Of a stretch of DNA of 64,000 nt, positions 17,172-26,139 are shown piece after piece; the first letter of the stretch is position 1, and every line of letters starts with the position of its first letter. The DNA comes from Xaviernesmea oryzae. Lineage in GTDB: Bacteria > Pseudomonadota > Alphaproteobacteria > Rhizobiales > Rhizobiaceae. Location of the stretch: NCBI RefSeq assembly GCF_900177415.1, contig NZ_FXAF01000001.1, positions 374,501 through 438,500 of the forward strand. Direction: 5' to 3'. A program made the position numbers and the translations under genes. The notes beneath the pieces are model-generated. The model did no database searches, had not been told where the DNA came from, and worked only from the letters and a program-made list of their open reading frames with translations.

Positions 17172-18749
17172 TCAGCGCTTGCCGGCCAGCATTTTCGCCA
17201 GCATGAAGCCCGAACCGGCCCCCGTGCCCGCTCCCGGCCACGTGGAGGCGCCGCAGAGATAGAGCGACTTCACCGGCATCCTGTAACGCGAATAGCCGGC
17301 GACCGGCCGGAACAGGAAATTCTGGTCGAGATGGTGACTTCCCGAAAGATTGTCGCCGCCGATGAGGTTCGGGTTTTCCCGCTCAAGATCGAGTGGCGAG
17401 AAGACTGCCCGGCCGAGGATTTTTGCTTTCATGCCGGGCGCGTAACCCTCAAGGATATCCAACGCGCGATCCGCATAAGCTTCCTTGACTTCATCCCAGT
17501 CCGTGCCCGCGATCACGCCCGACGCGTCACCGCGGATCTCCGCGGGCAGCACGCGCACTTGCACCCAGAGCACGTGTTTGCCTTCCGGCGCCCGGGAGGG
17601 ATCCAGCACCGTCGGCTGGCCGATCACCAGCGCCGGCTCGGTCGGCAGCAGGCCGGCCATGGCCTCGGAATAAACCCGCGACATCATGGCGAGATCAGGC
17701 GCCACGTGCACATAGGCGAAGCTCTTCAGAGCCTCGCCAGCCTTCCAGTCCGGCAGGCCCTCCATCGCCAGATGGATCATCATCGTACCCGGGCCGGCGC
17801 GGAAATTCGCAATTCTGCGGTCGAAAGCCTCACGTGCCGGATCGGTGTCGACCAGCTTGCCGAAGAGCAGTTTGGGATGTGCGTTGGAAATGACCGCCTT
17901 GCGCGCAGCGATAACCCGACCATCTGCGAGCCTTACGCCGGTTGCCCTGCCGCTCGACACCTCGACCCTCTCCACCGGCGTGCCGAGCAGCAGTTCGCCG
18001 CCCTTGGCCTTCAGGAGCCCCGTCATGGCCTTGACGATGGTGTCGGCGCCGCCCTGGCCGATCACCATTCCAAAAGCCTGGTTCGCCATGCTTTCGAGAT
18101 AAGGAAAGAGCGCACCGCCCGCGACATCCGGAGCGAAATCGAGATGCAGGCCCCAGGCGCTCATCATCGCCTTGACCTTGTCGTTCTGGAAACGGGCGTC
18201 GAGGAAATCCCGCGGCGAGGCGAGCAGCATGCGCGCCGTGTCGTAGAGCCAACCGCTTCCCTTCTCCCGCCAGGCTTTCCAGACCACTTTCGCGGCGGCA
18301 AGAGAGGGCATGGGCGAACCGAGCAATCCAAAGATATGCGGTGCATCGGCCCCGAACTCGGCAAAAAGCTTCCGCCATGCAGCGGCGTCCGCGGAAGAGA
18401 TCGCGGCGATTGCGCCGGCGGTTTCCTCGATGTCGGTCGAGACACCCAGACAGGTCCCGTCCCGGAAGACGCTGGCGAAGCAATGCTTGGCCGGAACAAG
18501 GCCAAGCCCATGGCTGATCAGCTCTTCCTTATAGGCTGCAAAAAACGGCGAACCGGCGAACATGGAGAGATTCATGGCGGCGAAATCGTGCCGGAAGCCC
18601 GGCAGCGTCAATTCGCGGGTCTTCACCGCGCCGCCCGGCTCGTCCCTGCCTTCGATCACCGCCACCGACCAGCCTTGCGCGGCGAGATGGATAGCCGACG
18701 CGAGTCCGTTATGGCCGGCTCCGATTACCACCGCATCATAGGCTGTCAT
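17172..18749 (-). CDS. CrtI/phytoene-desaturase-like FAD oxidoreductase (copy 1)
   Basis: A 525-residue flavoprotein. The N-terminal dinucleotide fold VVIGAGHNGLASAIHLA, then EGRDEPGG, and the C-terminal FAD motif LCGASTWPGAGTGAGSG are those of the CrtI-like NAD(P)/FAD oxidoreductases. I start at the ATG 18749 with GGGGGACGAGG upstream. It is clearly paralogous to the protein at 19912 (shared RAPEGK and LLPxEP blocks). It is transcribed divergently from the isatin-hydrolase-like gene. Such enzymes desaturate or oxidise hydrophobic substrates. A dehydrogenation in indole or oxindole metabolism is possible but speculative. Confidence 0.8.
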   Translation of the reverse strand: MTAYDAVVIGAGHNGLASAIHLAAQGWSVAVIEGRDEPGGAVKTRELTLPGFRHDFAAMNLSMFAGSPFFAAYKEELISHGLGLVPAKHCFASVFRDGTCLGVSTDIEETAGAIAAISSADAAAWRKLFAEFGADAPHIFGLLGSPMPSLAAAKVVWKAWREKGSGWLYDTARMLLASPRDFLDARFQNDKVKAMMSAWGLHLDFAPDVAGGALFPYLESMANQAFGMVIGQGGADTIVKAMTGLLKAKGGELLLGTPVERVEVSSGRATGVRLADGRVIAARKAVISNAHPKLLFGKLVDTDPAREAFDRRIANFRAGPGTMMIHLAMEGLPDWKAGEALKSFAYVHVAPDLAMMSRVYSEAMAGLLPTEPALVIGQPTVLDPSRAPEGKHVLWVQVRVLPAEIRGDASGVIAGTDWDEVKEAYADRALDILEGYAPGMKAKILGRAVFSPLDLERENPNLIGGDNLSGSHHLDQNFLFRPVAGYSRYRMPVKSLYLCGASTWPGAGTGAGSGFMLAKMLAGKR

Positions 18750-19064
18750 CCTCGTCCCCCTCAGTTTCTTATTTATCCATATGCATACATTTTCCCCAAA
18801 ACACATCAAGAGCCTCAGGTAGCCCGCGGGCGCGCGACCGTGTCATGGCGGCAGATACTTCGCGTAGCTATGCACCGGCTTCAGGCGAATTCCGCTCCTT
18901 CTTCGGTCCGGTTCAGATGGGCAGAAATTGCAAAGAGAAGCTCCGCCGGATTGCTTGCATCCTCATATTTTCTGCAATAGGCTTCGCTATCGGTAAGCGG
19001 CACCCGGAGAGGAAACCGGCTGTCGCCCGGCTTACGAAACCGGTCATTCAAGGGGAACCTGATC
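18750..19064. other. Divergent control region, flavoprotein 1 / isatin-hydrolase-like gene
   Basis: A 315-bp gene-free gap. It contains TATGCATA at 18780-18787 in an A/T-rich stretch 31 bp upstream of the flavoprotein start. The part near the cyclase start is GC-rich with no clear promoter. Open frames across it on either strand lack ribosome sites. Confidence 0.5.
18780..18787. promoter_or_regulatory. TATGCATA palindrome shared with the iorA promoter region
   Basis: TATGCATA within ATCCATATGCATACA. The control region of iorAB and importer 2 carries ATGCTTATGCATATT (30011-30025), which agrees at 12 of 15 positions. The same regulator may bind both, but the core is short. Confidence 0.35.
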
Positions 19065-19850
19065 ATGTCTTCCAACGCTCTTTCCAGTCTTGCTTCTGCT
19101 CTTCTTTCCGGCTCGGTCAAGGTGGTCGACCTGACGGCGCCGCTTGGTCCGGACACCCCCGTCCTCTACCTCCCGCCGCAGTTCGGCAAGAACACGCCGA
19201 AGGTCGCCGTCCACACGATCTCGGCCTACGATCAGGACGGCCCCTTCTGGGCTTGGAACTGGCTGGAACTCGGCGAGCATACCGGCACCCATTTCGACGC
19301 GCCCTGTCATTGGATCACCGGCAAGGACAATCCGAAGAACACGACCGATACCATTCCGCCGCAGAACTTCGTCGCTCCCGTCAACGTCATCGACCGCTCC
19401 AAGGAGGCCGCCGAAAACCCGGACTACCTGCTGACCGTCGAGAGCATCAAGGAATGGGAAGCCGAGCACGGCGAAATCGAAGCCGGCACCTGGGTGCTGA
19501 TGCGCTCCGACTGGTACAAGCGCAACGGCTCCACCGAAACCTTCCTCAACGCGGACGAGAACGGCCCGCACTCTCCGGGCCCGACCGCCGAGGCGATCGA
19601 ATACCTGTTGTCCAAGGGCATCATCGGCTGGGGTCAGGAAACGGTCGGCACCGACGCAGGTTCGGCCGGCGGCATGAACCCACCCTTCCCCGCGCACAAC
19701 CTCATGCACAAGAACAACAAGTATGGTCTCGCTTCGCTCTCGAACCTCGACCAGCTTCCGCCGAAAGGTGCCGTGCTGATCGCCGCCCCGCTCAAGATCG
19801 TCAAGGGCACCGGCTCGCCGGTCCGCGCGCTGGCGCTTATCGCCGGCTGA
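19065..19850 (+). CDS. Isatin-hydrolase-like cyclase-family enzyme (copy 2)
   Basis: A 261-residue cyclase-family protein. The metal motif is intact (EHTGTHFDAPCHW), and blocks such as PVNVIDRSKEA, LNADENGPHSPGPT, GTDAGSAGG and PPFPAHNL are, from memory, very close to the characterised isatin hydrolases of Labrenzia, which use manganese to hydrolyse isatin to isatinate. The start at 19065 has GGGGAA upstream. A terminator-like hairpin follows. It sits between two CrtI-like flavoproteins and near two MarR genes. I rate isatin as the likely substrate; another cyclic imide or N-formylkynurenine is the alternative. Confidence 0.85.
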   Translation: MSSNALSSLASALLSGSVKVVDLTAPLGPDTPVLYLPPQFGKNTPKVAVHTISAYDQDGPFWAWNWLELGEHTGTHFDAPCHWITGKDNPKNTTDTIPPQNFVAPVNVIDRSKEAAENPDYLLTVESIKEWEAEHGEIEAGTWVLMRSDWYKRNGSTETFLNADENGPHSPGPTAEAIEYLLSKGIIGWGQETVGTDAGSAGGMNPPFPAHNLMHKNNKYGLASLSNLDQLPPKGAVLIAAPLKIVKGTGSPVRALALIAG

Positions 19851-19857
19851 GCCTTCC

Positions 19858-19883
19858 GGGCCGGATCGCTCGCGGTCCGGCCC
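19858..19883 (+). terminator. Hairpin with T-run after the isatin-hydrolase-like gene
   Basis: GGGCCGGA ... TCCGGCCC with a 10-base loop that can add three inner pairs, followed by TTTCT. It fits a Rho-independent terminator, or a partial one, before flavoprotein 2. Confidence 0.75.
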
Positions 19884-19911
19884 TTTCTGTATCCGGCGGA
19901 GAGAAGGCGGC

Positions 19912-21501
19912 ATGGCGGATTTCGATTACATCATCGTCGGCAGCGGCATCAACGCGCTGGTCGCCGCCGCCATGCTCGGCAAGAAGGGCAAAAAGGTCCT
20001 TGTCCTGGAGCGCAACGACCGCATCGGCGGCTGCCTCCATACGGAAGAGATCACCGAACCCGGCTTCGTTCACGACGTGATGGCGACCACGATGGTGCTC
20101 TTCCTCACCTCGCCGGCCTATGGTGCGCTCGGCAAGGATCTCGAAGCACGCGGCCTCGAATTCGCCCATGCGGACCTGCCGACAGGCGTGCTGCGGCCCG
20201 ATGGTTCGTCGGTCATCCTTTCAAAGGACCGGCAGCGCAATATCGCAACCTTCGAGGCTCTGGCGGCGGGCGACGGCAAGACGTTCGACAGGGAAATGAA
20301 CCTGCTCGGAGCGGATGCCCCCTTTCTTTTCTCGCTGCTCGGCGGCGCGCTCTGGTCCGGCACGACCTTGAGAACCGTCGCCAGGCAGGGCTGGAGCAAA
20401 GGCCTGCGCCGGCTTGCCGCCTGGTTCGGCGACGCGTTGACGCCGGCGCGCGGCTATCTCGAAACCACATACGAATCGGATGCTACTCATGCCCTTTGGG
20501 CTCCATGGGTGCTGCATTGCGGACTTTCGCCGGAAAGCGCCTATTCCGCCGAAATGGTCAAAGTAATCGGTTTCGCGGTCGAGCTTGCCGGCTGCCCGAT
20601 CGTCAAGGGAGGTGCGGTCAATCTCGTCAAAGCCTTCGAGCGGCTGATCGCCGATCAAGGTGGCGCGGTCCGCACCGGCGCCGATGTCGAACGCATTCTC
20701 TCCGGCGCCGGGGACAAAGCCGCCGGCATACGGCTCTCGGGTGGCGAAACGATCGACGCAGCATCGGGGATCATCTGCTCCACGACGCCCCACCAAATCT
20801 ATGACCGACTGCTCAAGGATTGGCCGCAGCCCGCTCCGGAAGAAATCCGCGAAGGCGTTGCCCGCTACCGCTACGGCAAAGGCAACATGCAGATTCATTA
20901 TGCCCTTTCCGCGCCGCCACGCTGGAAGGGTGATCCGGAACTGGGCAAGGTCGCGCTCCTGCATCTGACGCCGGGCCTCGATGGCGTTTCGCGCGCCACC
21001 AACGAATGCGAACGCGGATTGCTTCCTGCCGAACCGACGGTCTGCGTCGGCCAGCCGGCGAGCTTCGACTCATTGAGGGCGCCGGAAGGAAAATCGATCC
21101 TGTGGCTTCAGCTTCCCGAAGCACCGCGCTTCATCAAGGGCGATGCCGCCGGCGAGATCGAGATACCGGCCGATGGCCGATGGAGCGAGGACGTGCGCGA
21201 GCGCTATGCCGATCGGATAGAGGCGCTGCTCGCCCACCACATCGAGAACTTCTCGGAGATAAAACTTGCCCGCCGGGCCTATTCGCCCGCCGATCTCGAA
21301 GGAATGAACATGAACCTTGTGGGTGGCGATCCCTATGGCGGCTTCTGCGGCTTGGACCAGTTTTTCCTCTGGCGGCCCTTCAAGTCGTCTGTTAACCACC
21401 GCACCCACGTGCCGGGCCTTTACCATATCGGCGCCTCGACCCATCCGGGACCGGGGCTCGCGGGCGGCTCCGGCTTTCTGCTGGCATCGTCGCTGCGCTG
21501 A
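19912..21501 (+). CDS. CrtI/phytoene-desaturase-like FAD oxidoreductase (copy 2)
   Basis: A 529-residue paralogue of the protein at 17172. FAD-binding motifs: IVGSGINALVAAAML, VLERNDRIGGCLH near residue 35, and GASTHPGPGLAGGSG near the C-terminus. The start has GAAGG upstream. A hairpin separates it from the cyclase gene, and the MarR gene follows after 32 bp, so the three probably form one unit with read-through. Two diverged copies around one cyclase suggest either successive oxidations or a hetero-oligomer. The substrate is unknown. Confidence 0.8.
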   Translation: MADFDYIIVGSGINALVAAAMLGKKGKKVLVLERNDRIGGCLHTEEITEPGFVHDVMATTMVLFLTSPAYGALGKDLEARGLEFAHADLPTGVLRPDGSSVILSKDRQRNIATFEALAAGDGKTFDREMNLLGADAPFLFSLLGGALWSGTTLRTVARQGWSKGLRRLAAWFGDALTPARGYLETTYESDATHALWAPWVLHCGLSPESAYSAEMVKVIGFAVELAGCPIVKGGAVNLVKAFERLIADQGGAVRTGADVERILSGAGDKAAGIRLSGGETIDAASGIICSTTPHQIYDRLLKDWPQPAPEEIREGVARYRYGKGNMQIHYALSAPPRWKGDPELGKVALLHLTPGLDGVSRATNECERGLLPAEPTVCVGQPASFDSLRAPEGKSILWLQLPEAPRFIKGDAAGEIEIPADGRWSEDVRERYADRIEALLAHHIENFSEIKLARRAYSPADLEGMNMNLVGGDPYGGFCGLDQFFLWRPFKSSVNHRTHVPGLYHIGASTHPGPGLAGGSGFLLASSLR

Positions 21502-21533
21502 AGACGCGGCGGCCTGAGACATAAAGAGGGCTT

Positions 21534-22043
21534 ATGGCAGAACGGTTTTCAGGCGTGGTGCTGCGCCGGCATCAGGAAGGCGATCAGGTGGACCGTCCGA
21601 CCATGGGCGAGATCGGCCTCAACCATTTTGCGCCCTACCTGATGAACCGCATCATCGCCCGCTGGAACTCCAACATGGCGGAGGAGCTGCGGGAATACGA
21701 CCTGTCGACTGCCAAGATGCGTACGCTCGCGGTCTTGAGCGTCTCCGCTTCGCTCACCATCAACGAGCTCTCGGTCTTCGCCGTTATCGAGCAATCCACC
21801 ATGAGCCGAACGCTCGATTCACTCGAGGAACAGGGCTACATCCGCCGCACGCCGCGGCCGGAGGACATGCGGATCCGCGATGTGACGATCACGGAAGAAG
21901 GGCGTACGGCCTTCGCGCGCTTCTGGCCGGCCATGTACGATTCGCTCTTGAGGATGTTCGACGGCATCGACGAAGAGGAATATCGCGCCTTCACCGGCAC
22001 GCTCCACAAAATTCTCGTCAACATCCGCAAGCACGAGATCTGA
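21534..22043 (+). CDS. MarR-family regulator
   Basis: A 169-residue MarR protein with helix LTINELSVFAVIEQSTMSRTLDSLEEQGYI and wing RPEDMRIRDVTITEEG. The start at 21534 has GAGGG upstream. It is the last gene of the cyclase/flavoprotein 2 unit. It differs in length and sequence from the MarR proteins at 1886 and 16587, which implies a different ligand or operator. It ends about 60 bp from the convergent acvB gene. Confidence 0.85.
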   Translation: MAERFSGVVLRRHQEGDQVDRPTMGEIGLNHFAPYLMNRIIARWNSNMAEELREYDLSTAKMRTLAVLSVSASLTINELSVFAVIEQSTMSRTLDSLEEQGYIRRTPRPEDMRIRDVTITEEGRTAFARFWPAMYDSLLRMFDGIDEEEYRAFTGTLHKILVNIRKHEI

Positions 22044-22102
22044 AACATACCGCCGGGCACGGGAGACGCTCCGGGCGACCTGCGAAGAAGAAACCAAAGC
22101 GT

Positions 22103-23467
22103 CTATTTCAAGCGTCCCTGCAGGCTGTCGCGAATCCGCTTGCCGAGCGCCTGATAGTTCTCATCGAAATGATGTCCGCCGTCGATCGGTACGACCTCGA
22201 CGCCGCGGTCCTTGAGCATGGGGCAGGGATCGTCATCCTCATCCGTGCCGTAGACGCATTGGATGAGCTTCGGATCGATCTTGGCGATATCGTTCATGGG
22301 ATCGCCGCCCCCGCCGTCCGAGGCGACGCCGAGCCAGCCGGTGACGGAGATTTCATAATCCACCTCATGGGACAGGCCGAGCAGCGTGATCTGCTTCACT
22401 CTGGCTTTGTCGGCGGCCGGCAGGAGATTGTAGGTTGCAGGTATCACGTCAGCGCCGAACGAATAACCGATCAGCATCACGTTCTCGACCCCCCAATGGC
22501 GCCGGTAGTGCTCGATGATCTTCGCGAGATCGTCGGCAGTTCCCTGCGGCGTGCGCTCGGACCAGAAATAGCGCAGCGAATCTACTCCGACCGTCGGAAT
22601 GCCCTGGGATTGCAGGTAGCCGCCCACTTCGCTGTCGAGGTCGCGCCAGCCACCGTCGCCGGAATAGATGACCGCCATGGTGTTCATGGCCGGCTTGGCG
22701 TCGAGAACCGTGAGCGGCAGGTCGAGCGGCTGGCTGTTCTGGCCCGCAGCCGCAATATGCTCCAGGAGGACCCGGGACAATGCCGCATCCGGTGTCTCGC
22801 CGGAATCCACAAGCTCCACTTCCGGATGTTCCTGCTTCAGGCGCTGGCCGTGCGCCTTGCCGGCAGCGTCGCCGGAAATGGTCGAGACGATCGTCACGGC
22901 AGCAGGGAGGGCCCCGTCGTCGAAGCCGTAAACAATCCGGTTGCCGACCACCTGCTTCGAAGCCGGCGTGCAGAGCTCCTTGGTAAGCGGAATTCCCGCC
23001 AGCGGATCGACTGCGATCGCTTCGCCGATCGTCGCATTGGGACTCTGGGAGATCATCGCCAGCGCCAGAGCGCCACCCTCTCCGATGCCGGCAACGATCG
23101 GGTGCCGGTAGTTCGGGTTGCCGATCCGCCGCTGCACCTGCTGAGACACGTCCTCGATGTCGGAGACCATGTAGATGCAATCGCCGTCATCGGCGGCAAG
23201 CGACTTGATGTAGCTGGGAAAGTCGATGCCGACGACGGCGGCGCCCGCATTCTGCAGCGCCTGGGCCTGCGTCTCCTCCTCGGCGCCCCAGCCCTGCGCA
23301 TCCGAAATCAGGAAAACGATGCCCTGCAGATCGTTGCCGTTGTTCGGCAGCATGATGTGCGGCGACGGGATCATGCCCGTCTGATAATCCTGCTGCTGGG
23401 CAGCAGCCATCACGGTCCAGAACAACAGACCCGCAAGCACGATGCAAAAAGACCGCAGAGACATCAT
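22103..23467 (-). CDS. acvB: AcvB: periplasmic VirJ-type lysyl-phosphatidylglycerol hydrolase
   Basis: A 454-residue exported protein: signal peptide to AAAQ near residue 24, then two VirJ-like alpha/beta-hydrolase domains. The C-terminal domain has the nucleophile elbow IGYSFGAD and a late His in DGGHHFDE. The N-terminal copy has GIGEGG in place of GxSxG and is probably inactive. In Agrobacterium, AcvB hydrolyses lysyl-PG made by LpiA; in Rhizobium tropici the pair (lpiA-atvA) serves acid tolerance. Its start overlaps the lpiA stop, so the two are coupled. Confidence 0.9.
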   Translation of the reverse strand: MMSLRSFCIVLAGLLFWTVMAAAQQQDYQTGMIPSPHIMLPNNGNDLQGIVFLISDAQGWGAEEETQAQALQNAGAAVVGIDFPSYIKSLAADDGDCIYMVSDIEDVSQQVQRRIGNPNYRHPIVAGIGEGGALALAMISQSPNATIGEAIAVDPLAGIPLTKELCTPASKQVVGNRIVYGFDDGALPAAVTIVSTISGDAAGKAHGQRLKQEHPEVELVDSGETPDAALSRVLLEHIAAAGQNSQPLDLPLTVLDAKPAMNTMAVIYSGDGGWRDLDSEVGGYLQSQGIPTVGVDSLRYFWSERTPQGTADDLAKIIEHYRRHWGVENVMLIGYSFGADVIPATYNLLPAADKARVKQITLLGLSHEVDYEISVTGWLGVASDGGGGDPMNDIAKIDPKLIQCVYGTDEDDDPCPMLKDRGVEVVPIDGGHHFDENYQALGKRIRDSLQGRLK

Positions 23468-26046
23468 TTACCGACCACTCCTCTCAAGCCGCCGCCGATC
23501 AGAAGCGTCGCGTCCATCATCACGATGGCGGGGCTGACGCCGCCCGCCACAGCCAGATAACGCGGCTCCCAAATGGGATTGAACTTCGACTTGAAAGCCT
23601 TCAACCCTTTGAAATTGTAGAACCGTTCACCATGCTCGAACACCACGCTGCCGATCCGGTCCCAGGCGAGCGCCGCCTCGCGTGTGGACATGCCGGAAAG
23701 CGGCGCCATGCCGAGATTGAAACGTGCATAACCGGCATCGCGAAGATATTCCATGATCTTCACGAATAGAAAGTCCATCGAGCCTTTCGGCGCATCCGGC
23801 AAGAAGCGCATCAAATCGACGGTTCCCTCCTGTTTCGTATCGGTGACGCAAAGCGTTGCGAAGGCGACGATCTGTCCCGCCTTGCGCAGAATTGCCACCG
23901 GCTGGGAAGCGACATAATCGTCCCGGAAGGCACCCAGCGAAAAGGTTTTTTCGCGCGTATCATGCTCGGCGAGCCAGGCGTCGGAAACCCGCCTCAGCTC
24001 TTCGATCGACGCCATCACGTCAGGCGGATCGACGATGGAAAACTCCAGCCCCTCGCGCACGCCTTTGTTGAGCGCCTGGCGAAGCCCGGCGAGGCGCCCG
24101 CCCTTGAGATCGAAGCGTGAGAGATCGACGATCGCCAGTTCGCCGAGTCTGAAGGCTCTCAACCCAGCATCGGCGCAATGGGAAAGAAGGCCGGGCGATA
24201 TCTGGTAGAAGACCGCCCGCCCACCCTGCGCGCGCGCCTCCTCGACGAAACGCCAAACGAGATCGGCCATTTCTTCCTGTGGTCCTACCGGATCGAAAAG
24301 CGCGATCCACGAACGGCCCTGGATGCCGTACATGATGAAAGCCTTGCCGCTGTCGGAAAACATCAGCCGCTTGTCGCCCATTCTGACAAGGTTGGCGTCG
24401 GCATTGCCCTGCGCCATCGCAATCTCGATCGCCCGGTCGAGATCGCCGGAGGTCGAAAGCGGCGAACGGCGGACAGCCGGCCGCAGCAGGCTGAAAAGCG
24501 AGATGCTTGCCGCAAAGATCGCCAGCCCCAGAACGGCACGCAAACCGCGGGGCGCTTCCTCGGAGAATTCGAACTGCCACCAGAGCTGATGGCTATATTC
24601 CACCTCGCGGTAGACGAAGAGCAGCACGGTGACCGCCGCAGCCACGATGATGAACATTGCCGCAATCCAGCTCGGCGTCAGCACCTGGCCGAACAACGAC
24701 GCGCGACGGTCGAACTGCTTTGCGCTGAGAAAAAGGCCTGCCAGAAGGACGATGAGAAACGCTGCCTCGAAGGGGGCGATCGCGCGCACGAAGGCGAAGA
24801 CGAGCGCCAGCGCGCTGCAGATCATCCCTGTCCACCAGGCCCCGTCCAATCGTGCACCGATCCCGCGTGCTGCGACGAACAGGATGAGGCCGAGAATGCT
24901 GGAGATGAAATGCGCGCCTTCCACGAACGGCAGCGGCAGATAGCCGGAAAGGAAATCGAGGTCGGAATCCGGCGTCGGCGTCACGCTGGAAAAGATCAGC
25001 ATGGCACCGGCGATGATCGCGAATGTCGCAAGCAGCGGCGGTGCAAGCCGGAATTCCAGTTTTCGAAGCGTCGAGGCGACCGGATGATGGGCAAGCTGGC
25101 GGATTTCGACGCCGATCACCACCAATGTCGCGATGAGCAGCGGTAGTACGTGATAGATGACACGGTAGAGAACCAGGCTGCCGAGTACCTGATCGATGCT
25201 GACCGTATTGCCGAGGGCTGCGACGATCACCGTCTCGAAGACGCCGAGGCCGGCCGGCACGTGGCTCAGCACGCCAAGGCCGACAGCGGTAGCATAGATC
25301 GCCAGGAAGGACGGCCAGCCGATCTCCGTCTGTGGCAGGAGGACGTAAAGGACGGATGCCGAGGCTGCGATGTCGAGCGCCGTGATGAGGAACTGCTGCG
25401 AAGACGTGCGGGTATCCGGCAGACGGATGCTCAACCCGCCGACCGAGATCGTCCGCCCGTCTCGTCCGAGGATCACCAGGGCGGAAAGCACCACGATGAT
25501 CAGGATCGCTCCGGCGCGGACCCAGCCGCCCTCTATTCCCAGGATTGCTCCGATTCTCGGCGCGGTGACGAGGGAGGCAAGCGCGGTGACGGAGAGCAGC
25601 CCGAGGCCGAAAGCCAGCGTCACGAAGGCGATGACCCGGCCGACATCGTCCGGCGAAAGGCCGAGCCGCGAATACGCCCGGAAACGTATGGCACCACCGC
25701 TCAATGCCCCGAAACCGGCCGTGTTGCCGACCGCATAGGCGCTGAAAGCCGTCATGGCGACCGGCACGAAAGGCAGCGACCGGCCGATATAGGTGAGCGC
25801 GTTCACGTCGTAGCCGACGAGGGCGGCAAAACTCAATGCGGTGAAAAAGACGGCAAGACCGATCGAAGACCAACGTGTATTGCCAAGTGCTTCGATCACA
25901 TCGTCATAGCTCACCTCGGTGGTCAGATCATAGATCGCAAACGTGGTGAATGCGAAAACCGCCAGCATCGCCAGAGCGATGAGGTAAGGGCGGTACGCCT
26001 CAAGAAGGTCTCGAAAGCGGCTAGGCTGACGATCCGTTGTTTCCAT
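23464..26046 (-). CDS. lpiA: LpiA/MprF: lysyl-phosphatidylglycerol synthase and flippase
   Basis: An 860-residue membrane protein: an N-terminal run of about 14 hydrophobic segments (flippase domain, residues 1-520) and a C-terminal soluble DUF2156 GNAT-like synthase (about 540-860) with the typical RFNLGMAPLSGMS and FNFKGLKAFKSKFNP-type block near the end. It transfers lysine from Lys-tRNA to phosphatidylglycerol and flips the product, lowering membrane charge under acid or peptide stress. It forms an operon with acvB. Its 93-bp upstream gap separates it from iorB. It has no evident link to the catabolic genes around it. Confidence 0.93.
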   Translation of the reverse strand: METTDRQPSRFRDLLEAYRPYLIALAMLAVFAFTTFAIYDLTTEVSYDDVIEALGNTRWSSIGLAVFFTALSFAALVGYDVNALTYIGRSLPFVPVAMTAFSAYAVGNTAGFGALSGGAIRFRAYSRLGLSPDDVGRVIAFVTLAFGLGLLSVTALASLVTAPRIGAILGIEGGWVRAGAILIIVVLSALVILGRDGRTISVGGLSIRLPDTRTSSQQFLITALDIAASASVLYVLLPQTEIGWPSFLAIYATAVGLGVLSHVPAGLGVFETVIVAALGNTVSIDQVLGSLVLYRVIYHVLPLLIATLVVIGVEIRQLAHHPVASTLRKLEFRLAPPLLATFAIIAGAMLIFSSVTPTPDSDLDFLSGYLPLPFVEGAHFISSILGLILFVAARGIGARLDGAWWTGMICSALALVFAFVRAIAPFEAAFLIVLLAGLFLSAKQFDRRASLFGQVLTPSWIAAMFIIVAAAVTVLLFVYREVEYSHQLWWQFEFSEEAPRGLRAVLGLAIFAASISLFSLLRPAVRRSPLSTSGDLDRAIEIAMAQGNADANLVRMGDKRLMFSDSGKAFIMYGIQGRSWIALFDPVGPQEEMADLVWRFVEEARAQGGRAVFYQISPGLLSHCADAGLRAFRLGELAIVDLSRFDLKGGRLAGLRQALNKGVREGLEFSIVDPPDVMASIEELRRVSDAWLAEHDTREKTFSLGAFRDDYVASQPVAILRKAGQIVAFATLCVTDTKQEGTVDLMRFLPDAPKGSMDFLFVKIMEYLRDAGYARFNLGMAPLSGMSTREAALAWDRIGSVVFEHGERFYNFKGLKAFKSKFNPIWEPRYLAVAGGVSPAIVMMDATLLIGGGLRGVVGK

Positions 26047-26139
26047 TTCAATTGCCGATGCTGAGAAGCTGCGCGTATAGATTTTGATCGGAAGCGCAGC
26101 AAAAGCAACGGGATCGCGGCGTAAATGTGTCTGATATGC

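Noticed and set aside
18845..20080. A 411-residue frame overlapping the isatin-hydrolase-like gene in another frame
   Set aside because: Low-complexity Arg/Ala-rich translation, no domain, and it overlaps a convincing gene with a ribosome site.
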